DNA of 64,000 nucleotides from Bombilactobacillus thymidiniphilus. Its GTDB lineage: Bacteria > Bacillota > Bacilli > Lactobacillales > Lactobacillaceae. The notes under the pieces are model-generated. The model was not told the DNA's origin and ran no database searches. It saw only the letters and a list, made by a program, of their open reading frames with translations. Of the stretch, positions 1 to 7,619 are shown piece by piece. Position 1 is the stretch's first letter. Each line of letters opens with the position of its first letter. The stretch is taken from positions 558,001 to 622,000 of the forward strand of contig NZ_CP093365.1 in assembly GCF_023380245.1 (NCBI RefSeq), read 5' to 3'. Made by a program: the position numbers and the translations under genes.

Positions 1-877
1 AATTTAATTGCTGCAAAGCAGTTGTAATACCTTGCACAACTAATTGATGTTCGCCCAAATTTTTAGGATCCTGCAATAAAGCTTGCGCACGCTTGTGGTC
101 AATCTTTGCATCATTAATTTTAGTCGTTGTGCCTGCTACTGCACCAGTCAAAACTTGCCCATTTGCAAATTTGACTAATCTTTCAGGAGTTGCACTAAGT
201 AGCGCAGCATTTTTTGCTCGCAATAATATATGATAAGCATTGGGATGCTGCTTTTGCAACTGCAGCCAAATATTTTCTGGGCAATAAGAACCTAATTGTC
301 CTTCTGCCGTTCGCGCTAACACTACTTTATTGACTTTTTGTTGCTGAATTTGTTGAACTATTTTTTCTACACTAGCCGCCCACTTTCGAGGCATAACTTC
401 ATGATAAGCAAATAACTCAGTCGCTGCTGTTTTCAAAGCAGATTGTTGTTTGATCTGGGTAAGCAAGTTTTCCAGATCAACAGTTTGCGCACTAACAACA
501 ATCAATTGCCACTTATTGGCATGATAACTTAGCAAAATTTTGGGAATAAAGATCAAGCCAGAACTTAATGCTCCCCAATTTTGCAAGCGAAGATCTTGCA
601 TATCAAATAAAAACCCGCCTACCACATGCACATCTTGCCATTGGCTAGCTCCTGTTAATTGCAATTGGGAACGCACTGTATCAAGCCATTGACTCACCGC
701 GGCAAAAGTTATTTGCTCCGTCATCGGTTGCAAAGCAATTTGGCTGGCAAATAAACGCGTACTTTGATCCGGATTTTCCCAAGCCAAAACAGGACCATCT
801 TGCTGCCTTAACCAATTTAAAATTTTGGTGACTGCCAAATCCTCCGTCAATACTAACTTTTGCACTTTCAGTTCCAT
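1..877 (-). CDS. menF: Isochorismate synthase (menaquinone pathway), C-terminus beyond window
   Basis: Reads leftward from ATG at 877 and is still open at base 1, so the last part (chorismate-binding C-terminus) is missing. The visible 292 residues show the chorismate-utilising enzyme pattern: KVVLAR strand, then LLSATPERLVKF, a GAVAGT turn and a KNLGEHQLVVQGI helix, the signature of the MenF/EntC/DhbC group rather than anthranilate or aminodeoxychorismate synthase. Such enzymes convert chorismate to isochorismate, the first step towards menaquinone (or a catechol siderophore). The N-terminal third is variable and Gln-rich. In a lactobacillus it implies at least a partial menaquinone route; the menD/H/C/B/E genes would be expected to the left, outside the window. 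The family assignment is secure; the choice of MenF over EntC is inference. Confidence 0.8.
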   Translation of the reverse strand, partial: MELKVQKLVLTEDLAVTKILNWLRQQDGPVLAWENPDQSTRLFASQIALQPMTEQITFAAVSQWLDTVRSQLQLTGASQWQDVHVVGGFLFDMQDLRLQNWGALSSGLIFIPKILLSYHANKWQLIVVSAQTVDLENLLTQIKQQSALKTAATELFAYHEVMPRKWAASVEKIVQQIQQQKVNKVVLARTAEGQLGSYCPENIWLQLQKQHPNAYHILLRAKNAALLSATPERLVKFANGQVLTGAVAGTTTKINDAKIDHKRAQALLQDPKNLGEHQLVVQGITTALQQLN

Positions 878-892
878 AAATAACCCCTTAGA

Positions 893-928
893 TCAATAAA
901 AAAGCCAGCATTAAGCAACGCTGACTTT
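893..928 (-). terminator. Intrinsic terminator of the NlpC/P60 gene
   Basis: On the minus strand an 8-bp stem (AAGTCAGC / GCTGGCTT, one G-U pair) with a 10-base loop is followed by a T-run. It lies just after the stop of the NlpC/P60 gene and before menF. Confidence 0.75.
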
Positions 929-955
929 ATTGTTTATTACTTTATTGTTTAATTA

Positions 956-1639
956 TTAATTTAAAACACGTACACCGAATGATGGGTAGAAGTAGCCGGA
1001 AATTGAACGCATGCCAACTGTTTGACCAGGAGCTGGTGCATCAATGTATTGGTTGTTACCAGCATATAAAGCCACATGATATGAAGAACCTTGTCCACCC
1101 CAGAATACTAAGTCGCCAGGTTGTAAGTCATTCAAAGAAATCTTTTGGCCAGCACTTTCTTGTGCTACTGTATAACCGCCAATATCCTTACCTAAAGCTT
1201 GTTTGAATACATAATTCATCAAACCAGAACAATCAAATGCATTTGGTCCTTTAGCACCCCAAGAATAAGGCTTGCCGTATTGAGCTTTAGCGGCATCAAT
1301 TAATTTTTGAGCTTGAGCTGAACGGGAATTATCAACCATGTCTTTAACATAGGAAGCTTTAATCCAATCATTATTTCCTAGGTTATACCATTGACCATCA
1401 TCACTGACACCAGCAACAGCCCAAGAACTACCATCTGGCACATATTGTCCCGTTAATGAAGCACCATCGTTAGGAGCTGTCCGTAAACCAATAGAAGAAC
1501 CATAAACATCAACCGTTATGCCTTGACCAACGTTAGCAGCATGTGCCGTTGTTTCTGTGTTTTGCTGAGAAACCGTTGCTGCTGAAATACCGATGAAACT
1601 CGCTGCGACTAAACTAATTAAATGTTTTTTAGAAATCAT
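956..1639 (-). CDS. Secreted SH3b plus NlpC/P60 peptidoglycan hydrolase
   Basis: 227 residues. A signal peptide (KKH, hydrophobic stretch, AHA cut near residue 35) is followed by a bacterial SH3-like domain (about 40-100) and an NlpC/P60 domain (about 108-227). The catalytic Cys137 sits in FDCSGLM and His188 in YHVALY; the third polar position is probably Asp200 in YIDAP. Enzymes of this family are gamma-D-glutamyl-diamino-acid endopeptidases that cut stem peptides outside the cell during wall growth or cell separation. The start has a good GGAGGA site 9 bases upstream. It is transcribed alone, with its own terminator downstream and a candidate WalR box upstream, as expected for an autolysin. 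The exact bond cut cannot be read from sequence. Confidence 0.9.
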   Translation of the reverse strand: MISKKHLISLVAASFIGISAATVSQQNTETTAHAANVGQGITVDVYGSSIGLRTAPNDGASLTGQYVPDGSSWAVAGVSDDGQWYNLGNNDWIKASYVKDMVDNSRSAQAQKLIDAAKAQYGKPYSWGAKGPNAFDCSGLMNYVFKQALGKDIGGYTVAQESAGQKISLNDLQPGDLVFWGGQGSSYHVALYAGNNQYIDAPAPGQTVGMRSISGYFYPSFGVRVLN

Positions 1640-1752
1640 TGATTATTCGTCCTCCGTTTGTTCATTCAAAATTATTTATTATTGATAAGTGTGAGCTATT
1701 TCGTGATGAAGCATTTTTAATAACTCGACAATGAGAATAGTACACTTGTTAT

Positions 1753-1769
1753 GTTGCAAGAATGTTACA
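1753..1769 (-). promoter_or_regulatory. Candidate WalR (YycF) box upstream of the wall hydrolase
   Basis: On the minus strand the sequence is TGTAAC-N5-TGCAAC, one mismatch from the WalR consensus TGTWAH-N5-TGTWAH. It lies about 114 bases before the start of the NlpC/P60 hydrolase, a typical WalRK target class. No convincing -35/-10 pair was found beside it. Confidence 0.4.
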
Positions 1770-1786
1770 AACAAACAAACAAACAA
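1767..1786. repeat. ACAA x5 microsatellite
   Basis: Five perfect 4-base units lie in the leader between the wall hydrolase and the guanylate-kinase-like gene, directly abutting the candidate WalR box (they share three bases). A 4-bp repeat could change length by slippage and alter promoter spacing. Confidence 0.8.
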
Positions 1787-1804
1787 TTACAAAATCTATT
1801 TACT

Positions 1805-2353
1805 TTATTGCAAACGTTTAATTATTGCGTCTAATTGCCGTTGCAGCTGGTTCCAGTCATCATTCACCAATACTTGAGCAACATATTTTAAAGCTGCTGG
1901 AACTTGTAAATCCCGCTGAAACTCCACACTTCGCAAGCGCTGTTGAATCAGGTTACGTTGGTCACCTCGCGCATATAATCGTCGTTGCAAAACTGCAGGT
2001 GTCAACGTCAAAAATAAAACTACTGCTTGCTGTCCAAAATGTTGCACATAAGTTTTGGCTCCTTTGGTATCCAAAACTATACTAACCAAATCCGCTTTTT
2101 GCCACGCACGCTGGATGCCTTCAATCGACGAGCCGTAAAAATGGCCATCATAATTGACTTGCTCTAAATAGCTATTTAGCTGGAAACTAGCAGGCGTTTC
2201 AAAATAATAGTCTACGCCATCTTGCTCACCACTACGTTGTTGACGCGTGGTGTGCGTGATCACTGCAGGAATATCATATTTATTTGTCAAATAATGACTG
2301 ACTGTAGTTTTGCCGGTGCCACTAGCACCAGTCAAAATAATAATCTTTTTCAC
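1805..2353 (-). CDS. Guanylate kinase-family protein
   Basis: 182 residues with the P-loop GASGTGKT at 9-16 directly after the first beta strand. Further motifs are THTTRQQRSGEQDGVDYYF (GMP-binding Arg/Tyr loop) and GHFYGSS, both typical of guanylate kinases, which phosphorylate GMP to GDP in the cytosol. It is shorter than the usual 200-210 residue Gmk, and the segment after the lid is divergent and Gln-rich. Lactobacilli usually carry a housekeeping gmk near rpoZ, so this may be a second, specialised paralogue. It stands alone; no partner gene is evident. The fold is clear, the true substrate is not. Confidence 0.75.
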   Translation of the reverse strand: MKKIIILTGASGTGKTTVSHYLTNKYDIPAVITHTTRQQRSGEQDGVDYYFETPASFQLNSYLEQVNYDGHFYGSSIEGIQRAWQKADLVSIVLDTKGAKTYVQHFGQQAVVLFLTLTPAVLQRRLYARGDQRNLIQQRLRSVEFQRDLQVPAALKYVAQVLVNDDWNQLQRQLDAIIKRLQ

Positions 2354-2433
2354 TATACTTCTCCAAATTGATTGTAAAATTATTTATTATACATTATTAT
2401 AATGAAAGCTTTGCCAAAGGAGTGAAGACTGAA

Positions 2434-2646
2434 GTGAAACTTAGTAGTATTAAGATCGGTGACCAACTTAGAGGACGTGTAACGGAAGATCTCGAATATC
2501 CTTTTGTAGGTACTGTCGAAAAAATTTACACTAATTCTGTTTTATTAGCGATTACGGATTACGACCAGCAAGATGCTGATAATGTTGCTGAATTAAACCA
2601 AAAAATTGTGGTCGCCGCCGATTCTCTTACCAAGGTTGGCAAATAA
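2434..2646 (+). CDS. Small DUF2187-like protein
   Basis: A longer reading from 2368 is possible, but a strong AAAGGAG lies 11 bases before GTG 2434, so I take the 70-residue form beginning VKLSSIKIGD. It is a small all-beta-looking protein with GTVEKIYTNSVLLAI, which resembles the YkvS/DUF2187 group of Firmicute small proteins (KOW/SH3-like, function unknown). A strong terminator follows at once, so it is monocistronic. The family match is from memory and moderate. Confidence 0.6.
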   Translation: MKLSSIKIGDQLRGRVTEDLEYPFVGTVEKIYTNSVLLAITDYDQQDADNVAELNQKIVVAADSLTKVGK

Positions 2647-2661
2647 AATAGTATTTCCAAT

Positions 2662-2706
2662 AAAAAGCGCCACTCTGACAACAAACAGAGTAGCGTTTTT
2701 TTATTT
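2662..2706 (+). terminator. Bidirectional intrinsic terminator
   Basis: A long stem (AAAAAGCG..ACTCTG / CAGAGT..GCGTTTTTTT) has an 8-base loop and T-runs on both strands. It serves the DUF2187-like gene and probably the convergent membrane gene ending at 2701. Confidence 0.85.
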
Positions 2707-3321
2707 AACAATCTTTACAAATGTGTCTGAAGGAACGCGGATCAACGTATAATCAGTGGCAACACTGCCAGCATTAATCCCCAAACCATTACGCCAATTA
2801 TTACGATAACGCGCCACCATTGTAATTACATAAGCTTTTTGATATTTTTTGTCATACTTTTTAGTATCTGGCCAAGGATAATTTTTAGCATTTAAAGTTG
2901 TTGGTTGCGTACTTTCTGAAATAGAAGCGTTGTTGCCCGGAACACTATATTTAGCACCTTCCGTCCAATATTTATAATATTGCACCATATCTTTATCTTT
3001 GGATTCCCGAGCTTGAACGTAAAAGCCTTGTGTTGCCTGCGTCTGCATCACCAATGGCTTAACTTCGTAGCTCAAGCGTATTTGATTAGTATCTTTAACG
3101 TCAACATGATCTAAAAAAGTAACATAAAACATACCTAAAACAACTGCCAAAGCCACTAAAAATTCCGCAATATCCAAGAAAACATTACCTAATGTCGGTT
3201 GTTCTTTTTGTGACATAATCCGCTTCAAATGCCGACGTCGAACATCCAAAATCAGCCCGATCACAATTAAAACTACCAATAGCCAAACTACAATACCCAG
3301 CCAATTCCAATTAAACGCCAT
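2701..3321 (-). CDS. Membrane protein with two N-terminal TM helices and an extracytoplasmic domain
   Basis: The start is set at ATG 3321 (MAFNWNWLG), which has GGAG 10 bases upstream; an upstream TTG would extend it by 8 residues. The 206-residue protein has one TM helix near 10-30 and a second near 50-75, then a soluble, mostly beta domain of about 130 residues that should face outside. That domain has a YYKYWTEGAKYSVPG segment and a PWPDTKKYDKKY loop. It resembles a lactobacillus-specific family that I recall as LVIS_2131-like. No catalytic motif or function can be assigned. Confidence 0.65.
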   Translation of the reverse strand: MAFNWNWLGIVVWLLVVLIVIGLILDVRRRHLKRIMSQKEQPTLGNVFLDIAEFLVALAVVLGMFYVTFLDHVDVKDTNQIRLSYEVKPLVMQTQATQGFYVQARESKDKDMVQYYKYWTEGAKYSVPGNNASISESTQPTTLNAKNYPWPDTKKYDKKYQKAYVITMVARYRNNWRNGLGINAGSVATDYTLIRVPSDTFVKIVK

Positions 3322-3484
3322 CTTTGCTACACTCCGAATTCCCAATTAAGTCTTTATTTTTTTATATTATAACTTAATGCCTTGAATTGTGCTATCTGCA
3401 TATAATTCTAATTTTACTTTACAATAAATCAGCCTAAAATGCTCAAATTGTAATTTATTGAGCATGCTTTTCCCGGTCTTGACC

Positions 3485-3502
3485 ACACTATAAGGTATTG
3501 TG
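3485..3502 (+). promoter_or_regulatory. Weak second NrdR-like half-box pair
   Basis: ACACTATA-AGG-TATTGTG: both half-sites of an NrdR box are present, but with three extra central bases. It is centred about 29 bp upstream of the good box at 3515, which would be three helical turns, as for tandem NrdR boxes. Confidence 0.35.
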
Positions 3503-3514
3503 AATTTTAAATGA

Positions 3515-3553
3515 TCACTATATGTTGTGTTTGCGAACATACGGTCTTATAAT
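3515..3553 (+). promoter_or_regulatory. NrdR box overlapping the nrdHIEF promoter
   Basis: TCACTATATGTTGTGT (3515-3530) matches 14 of 16 bases of the NrdR consensus ACACWATATATWGTGT. Its right end forms the -35 TTGTGT (3525-3530), followed by a 17-bp spacer and a perfect -10 TATAAT (3548-3553). NrdR bound here would block RNA polymerase, so the operon should respond to the dATP/ATP state. Confidence 0.75.
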
Positions 3554-3581
3554 TAAAAATAATTATTAGGAGGGGATCTAA

Positions 3582-3815
3582 ATGAAAGCAACTATTCAAG
3601 TTTTTACCAAAAATGGGTGTATCCAATGTAAAATGACTAAAAAATTTTTAGCACAAAATAATATCAATTTTGAAGAATATAACGTTAACGAACAACCTGA
3701 GTATGTTGATTTTTTGAAACAAAAGGGGTTTCAAAGTTTGCCAGTAGTTTTTGTGCCTTCTAAAGAGGCAATTGTCGGATTTCGGCCGGATCAATTGAAA
3801 GAACTGGTGTTGTGA
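3582..3815 (+). CDS. nrdH: Glutaredoxin-like NrdH redoxin
   Basis: 77 residues, a full-length NrdH. The redox pair is CIQC at 13-16 after the first strand (NrdH type, not the CPYC of glutaredoxins); SLPVVFV carries the cis-Pro and GFRPDQLKEL the C-terminal helix, which usually contacts thioredoxin reductase. NrdH passes electrons to the class Ib ribonucleotide reductase NrdE. It has a strong AGGAGGGG site, is first in the operon, and its stop overlaps the nrdI start (TGATG). Regulated by the NrdR-box promoter upstream. Confidence 0.95.
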   Translation: MKATIQVFTKNGCIQCKMTKKFLAQNNINFEEYNVNEQPEYVDFLKQKGFQSLPVVFVPSKEAIVGFRPDQLKELVL

Positions 3816-4192
3816 TGAACATTGCTTTTTACTCGGTCACGGGGCAAACTCAACGTTTTGTGCAAAAAACTGGTCTACCCGCCACTGAAATCGACGATGC
3901 TAATCCATTGATAGCCATGAATGCACCGTATATCTTAATTGTGCCATCGTATGACGACTATATGATGGATGCTGTAATTGATTTTCTCGGTTATCAAAAC
4001 AATGCTCACTGGTTAAAAGGCGTTGCTGGCGGTGGCAACCGTAATTTTAATGATCTGTATATTCACACCGCTAAAGATATCGCTAGAGGTCTAGCAGTAT
4101 CGGTTATTTTTGATTTTGAATTCAACGGTACACCGAGCGATGTTCAAAATTTCAAGAAAGCAGTGCAAGCAATTGAGTCTAAAATCCATTGA
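3815..4192 (+). CDS. nrdI: Flavodoxin-like NrdI
   Basis: 125 residues. The FMN-phosphate loop is SVTGQTQRF near the N-terminus, and GGGNRNF is the glycine loop next to the flavin typical of NrdI. NrdI supplies the oxidant that activates the dimanganese-tyrosyl radical cofactor of NrdF. ATG 3815 shares its first base with the last base of the nrdH stop (TGATG), implying translational coupling. The 3' end overlaps nrdE by 20 bases if nrdE uses TTG 4173. Confidence 0.93.
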   Translation: MNIAFYSVTGQTQRFVQKTGLPATEIDDANPLIAMNAPYILIVPSYDDYMMDAVIDFLGYQNNAHWLKGVAGGGNRNFNDLYIHTAKDIARGLAVSVIFDFEFNGTPSDVQNFKKAVQAIESKIH

Positions 4193-6347
4193 TATCTCTA
4201 AAATTCATTATTTCAAATTAAATAACGAGTTAAATATTCCTGTCAACAACACAATTCCATTGCAACGCGACCAAGAAGCTTTAGCAGCTTTTTTCAAGGA
4301 AAATGTTATTCCCAATACCAAAATTGCCCCCGATATCATCCAGCATTTGTATGATTTGGTGCAAGCTGACTATCTGGAAGCAGATGTTTTACAACAATAT
4401 AATGAAACATTTATCGCAAAGTTATATCAACAGTTGCAAGATCAACATTTTCAGTTCAAATCATTTATGGCAGCTTATAAATTTTATAATCAATATGCGT
4501 TAAAAACCAATGACGGTGCCTATTATTTAGAAAATTATGAAATTCGCATCTTATTAAACGCGCTATATTTTGGTAATGGTGATGAAAAACTGACCCAGCA
4601 ACTAGCTTGGGAAATGATCCATCAACGCTATCAACCGGCAACGCCATCGTTTTTGAATGCTGGTCGCAAACATCGCGGTGAATTAGTATCTTGCTTTTTG
4701 TTGCAAGTTAGCGACGATATGAATTCCATTGGTCGTACTATTAATAGTGCTTTACAATTGTCACGCATCGGTGGTGGCGTTGGCATTACACTGTCTAATT
4801 TGCGCGAAGCTGGCGCGCCAATCAAAGGGATAAAGGGAGCTTCCAGTGGTGTTTTACCAGTTATGAAACTATTGGAAGATAGTTTTAGTTACAGCAATCA
4901 ATTAGGACAACGCCAAGGTGCAGGAGCAGTTTATTTGAACGTCTTTCATCCAGATGTGCTTGATTTTTTGTCTGCCAAAAAAGAAAATGCTGATGAAAAA
5001 ATCCGTGTGAAAACTTTATCTTTAGGACTAATTGTTCCGGATAAATATTATGAATTGGTTCGCCAAGACGCGATCATGTATTTATTCAGTCCATACGACG
5101 TAGAACGCGAGTATCAAAAGCCCTTCTCTTATGTAGATATTACGCAAGAATATGATAATTTAGTGCATAACTCACAAATCACCAAATATCCAATTCAAGC
5201 TCGCGATTTGGAGCTGGAAATCAGTCGTTTGCAACAAGAATCCGGTTATCCGTATATTTTGAATATTGACACTGTTAATCAAAGCAATCCGATTGCCGGT
5301 AAAATTATCATGAGCAATTTATGTTCAGAAATCCAACAAATTCAGGAACCTTCAATTTTAAATAATCAACAAGAATATCAAAAATTAGGCACTGATGTAA
5401 GCTGTAATCTGGGATCGACTAACATTCCTAATTTAATGCAAAGTCCTGATTTTGGAAAATCGGTTAGAGCAATGACTCGCGCACTTACTTTTGTCTCGGA
5501 TCATTCCCACATTGATACTGTCCCAACTATCAAACATGGCAATGATTTAAGTCATGCAATTGGCTTGGGGGCGATGGGGTTGCACACTTTTTTAGCTACT
5601 CAACAAATTGAGTATGGCTCATCGGAAGCACTCGAATTTACTAGCGTTTACTTCATGCTTTTGAATTACTGGACCTTAGTTGAAAGTAATCAGATTGCCC
5701 GCGAACGCAAACAAACTTTCCACAACTTCAAACAATCTAAGTATGCTGATGGCAGTTATTTCACCAAATATACCCAGCAAAGTTTCGCACCAAAAAATCC
5801 CCGCGTGCAAGAGTTATTTAACAATATCTTTATTCCACAGCCTGCAGATTGGGAATTATTGCAGCACAAAGTCCAAGCTACCGGTTTGTATAATCAGAAT
5901 CGGCTCGCAGTTGCTCCCACGGGTTCCATTTCTTATATCAATGACACTAGTGCCAGCCTGCAACCTATTACGTGGCTGGTCGAAGAGCGCCAAGAAAAAA
6001 AGAATGGCAAATTATATTTTCCGGCACCTAAGATGTCAAATGAAACTATTCCCTATTATAAATCGGCTTATGATACTGATATGCGCCGCGTTATTGACAC
6101 CTATGCTGCCGCACAACAGCACGTTGACCAAGGCATGAGTTTAACTTTATTTTTACGATCTTCTATTCCAGAAAATATGTATGAATGGAAAACAGCAGAT
6201 GAAGAAGGCAAACAAACTACCCGTGATTTAACAATTTTGCGTAATTATGCTTATTATAAAGGTATTAAATCATTATATTATGTACGTACCTTTACAGATG
6301 ATGCTGATGAAGTTGGCGTTAATGAATGCGAAAGTTGTTCAATTTAA
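4173..6347 (+). CDS. nrdE: Class Ib ribonucleoside-diphosphate reductase, alpha subunit
   Basis: The open frame begins inside nrdI, but TTG 4173 gives the family N-terminus (M)SLKSIDISKIHYFKLNNELN and 724 residues, the normal NrdE length. From this start the key cysteines fall at 174 (SCFLLQ), 384 (NLCSEI, radical site) and 411 (DVSCNLGSTN), each four below the Salmonella NrdE residues 178, 388 and 415. The C-terminal CESC pair receives electrons from NrdH. It reduces NDPs to dNDPs together with NrdF. The SD for the TTG is weak; coupling to nrdI through the 20-base overlap is likely. No ATP-cone domain is present, as usual for class Ib. Confidence 0.93.
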   Translation: MSLKSIDISKIHYFKLNNELNIPVNNTIPLQRDQEALAAFFKENVIPNTKIAPDIIQHLYDLVQADYLEADVLQQYNETFIAKLYQQLQDQHFQFKSFMAAYKFYNQYALKTNDGAYYLENYEIRILLNALYFGNGDEKLTQQLAWEMIHQRYQPATPSFLNAGRKHRGELVSCFLLQVSDDMNSIGRTINSALQLSRIGGGVGITLSNLREAGAPIKGIKGASSGVLPVMKLLEDSFSYSNQLGQRQGAGAVYLNVFHPDVLDFLSAKKENADEKIRVKTLSLGLIVPDKYYELVRQDAIMYLFSPYDVEREYQKPFSYVDITQEYDNLVHNSQITKYPIQARDLELEISRLQQESGYPYILNIDTVNQSNPIAGKIIMSNLCSEIQQIQEPSILNNQQEYQKLGTDVSCNLGSTNIPNLMQSPDFGKSVRAMTRALTFVSDHSHIDTVPTIKHGNDLSHAIGLGAMGLHTFLATQQIEYGSSEALEFTSVYFMLLNYWTLVESNQIARERKQTFHNFKQSKYADGSYFTKYTQQSFAPKNPRVQELFNNIFIPQPADWELLQHKVQATGLYNQNRLAVAPTGSISYINDTSASLQPITWLVEERQEKKNGKLYFPAPKMSNETIPYYKSAYDTDMRRVIDTYAAAQQHVDQGMSLTLFLRSSIPENMYEWKTADEEGKQTTRDLTILRNYAYYKGIKSLYYVRTFTDDADEVGVNECESCSI

Positions 6348-6365
6348 AGAAAAGGATCGGATGAA

Positions 6366-7340
6366 ATGGCAGAGACTTACTATAAAGCAATTAATTGGAA
6401 TCAAGTTGAAGATCAAATTGATAAGGCTACATGGGAAAAACTCACTGAACAATTTTGGCTAGATACTCGCATCCCATTATCTAACGATCGCGATGATTGG
6501 CGTAGTTTAAGTGCACAAGAGCATACCCTAGTGAGCCACGTTTTTGGTGGTTTGACCTTATTAGATACGTTGCAATCCCAAGATGGTGCTGACGTTTTGC
6601 GCGATGACGCTCGCAACCCCAAGGAAGTCGCAGTCTTCAATAATATTCAATTTATGGAATCCGTTCACGCCAAAAGTTATTCTTCTATTTTTAGTACGCT
6701 CAATACAACCGAAGAAATTAATGAGATTTTTGACTGGGTCGATCATAATCCATATTTACAGAAAAAAGCCCAAATCGTTAATGAAATCTATCAATCACAC
6801 AAACCTTTGGAAAAGAAGGTTGCTTCAGTCTTTTTGGAAACTTTTCTATTCTATTCTGGTTTCTATACACCACTTTATTACCTGGGAAATAACAAATTAA
6901 CTAATGTTGCTGAAATAATTAAATTGATTATTCGCGATGAATCGGTCCATGGAACTTATATCGGCTATAAGTTTCAGCTTGGTTTTAAAGAACTTTCTGC
7001 TGACCAACAAGCAAAATTCCAAGATTGGATGTATGATTTACTTTATCAACTCTATAATAATGAAGAAAAATATACGACTGAATTATATGAAGAAATCGGT
7101 TGGGCTGAAGATGTAAATCGCTTCTTGCGTTACAATGCTAATAAAGCGCTCATGAACTTGGGGCAATCCCCGTTATTTGCAGATGGTATCGCTGAAAATG
7201 TTAATCCCATTGTGATGAATGGTATTTCTACTGAAACCAATAATCATGACTTCTTCTCGCAAGTCGGCAATGGTTATTTATTAGGTAAAGTTGCTTCAAT
7301 GAAAAATAGCGATTATGACATCGGGCGCGATAATAACTAA
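6366..7340 (+). CDS. nrdF: Class Ib ribonucleotide reductase, beta subunit
   Basis: 324 residues. All metal ligands and the radical tyrosine are visible: Asp67, Glu98, His101, Tyr105, Glu158, Glu192 and His195, the same numbers as in Salmonella NrdF. The protein carries the Mn(III)2 or Fe(III)2-tyrosyl radical that starts catalysis in NrdE. It lies 18 bases after nrdE with AAAGGA before the ATG, and a strong terminator closes the nrdHIEF operon. Confidence 0.96.
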   Translation: MAETYYKAINWNQVEDQIDKATWEKLTEQFWLDTRIPLSNDRDDWRSLSAQEHTLVSHVFGGLTLLDTLQSQDGADVLRDDARNPKEVAVFNNIQFMESVHAKSYSSIFSTLNTTEEINEIFDWVDHNPYLQKKAQIVNEIYQSHKPLEKKVASVFLETFLFYSGFYTPLYYLGNNKLTNVAEIIKLIIRDESVHGTYIGYKFQLGFKELSADQQAKFQDWMYDLLYQLYNNEEKYTTELYEEIGWAEDVNRFLRYNANKALMNLGQSPLFADGIAENVNPIVMNGISTETNNHDFFSQVGNGYLLGKVASMKNSDYDIGRDNN

Positions 7341-7382
7341 AAAAGCTCCATTTCTATATTGCATTGAAATGGAGCTTTTTAA
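7341..7382 (+). terminator. Terminator of nrdHIEF
   Basis: A perfect stem AAAAGCTCCATTTC / GAAATGGAGCTTTT with an 11-base loop and a T-run. The roughly 190 bases that follow (7383-7570) are AT-rich and hold no gene I can support. Confidence 0.9.
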
Positions 7383-7570
7383 TTTACATAAGATAAAATC
7401 ATATTGATAAATAGCAAACATATCTTCAGATTAATGCAAAGAAAATATAATCATTAAAACAAGTTCCTTATCTCAACAAAGTACATATAATTTGACTGAA
7501 AAAGGGAAGAGTTTGAAGTGTATATTTACAGATATGAACATTTGGGCTGACAAATATGCTTAAATTTGAG

Positions 7571-7613
7571 CAAAAAAAGACCGAGTTGTCTTTTAACATT
7601 ACTCAGTCTTTGC
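7571..7613 (-). terminator. Terminator of the ketopantoate-reductase-like gene
   Basis: Minus-strand stem AAAGACTGAGT / ACTCGGTCTTT (one G-U pair) followed by T7, immediately after the stop at 7620. Confidence 0.85.
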
Positions 7614-7619
7614 TAAAAA

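Noticed and set aside
4110-4172. N-terminal extension of NrdE inside nrdI
   Set aside because: The extension is basic, unlike any NrdE N-terminus, and the family start fits TTG 4173.
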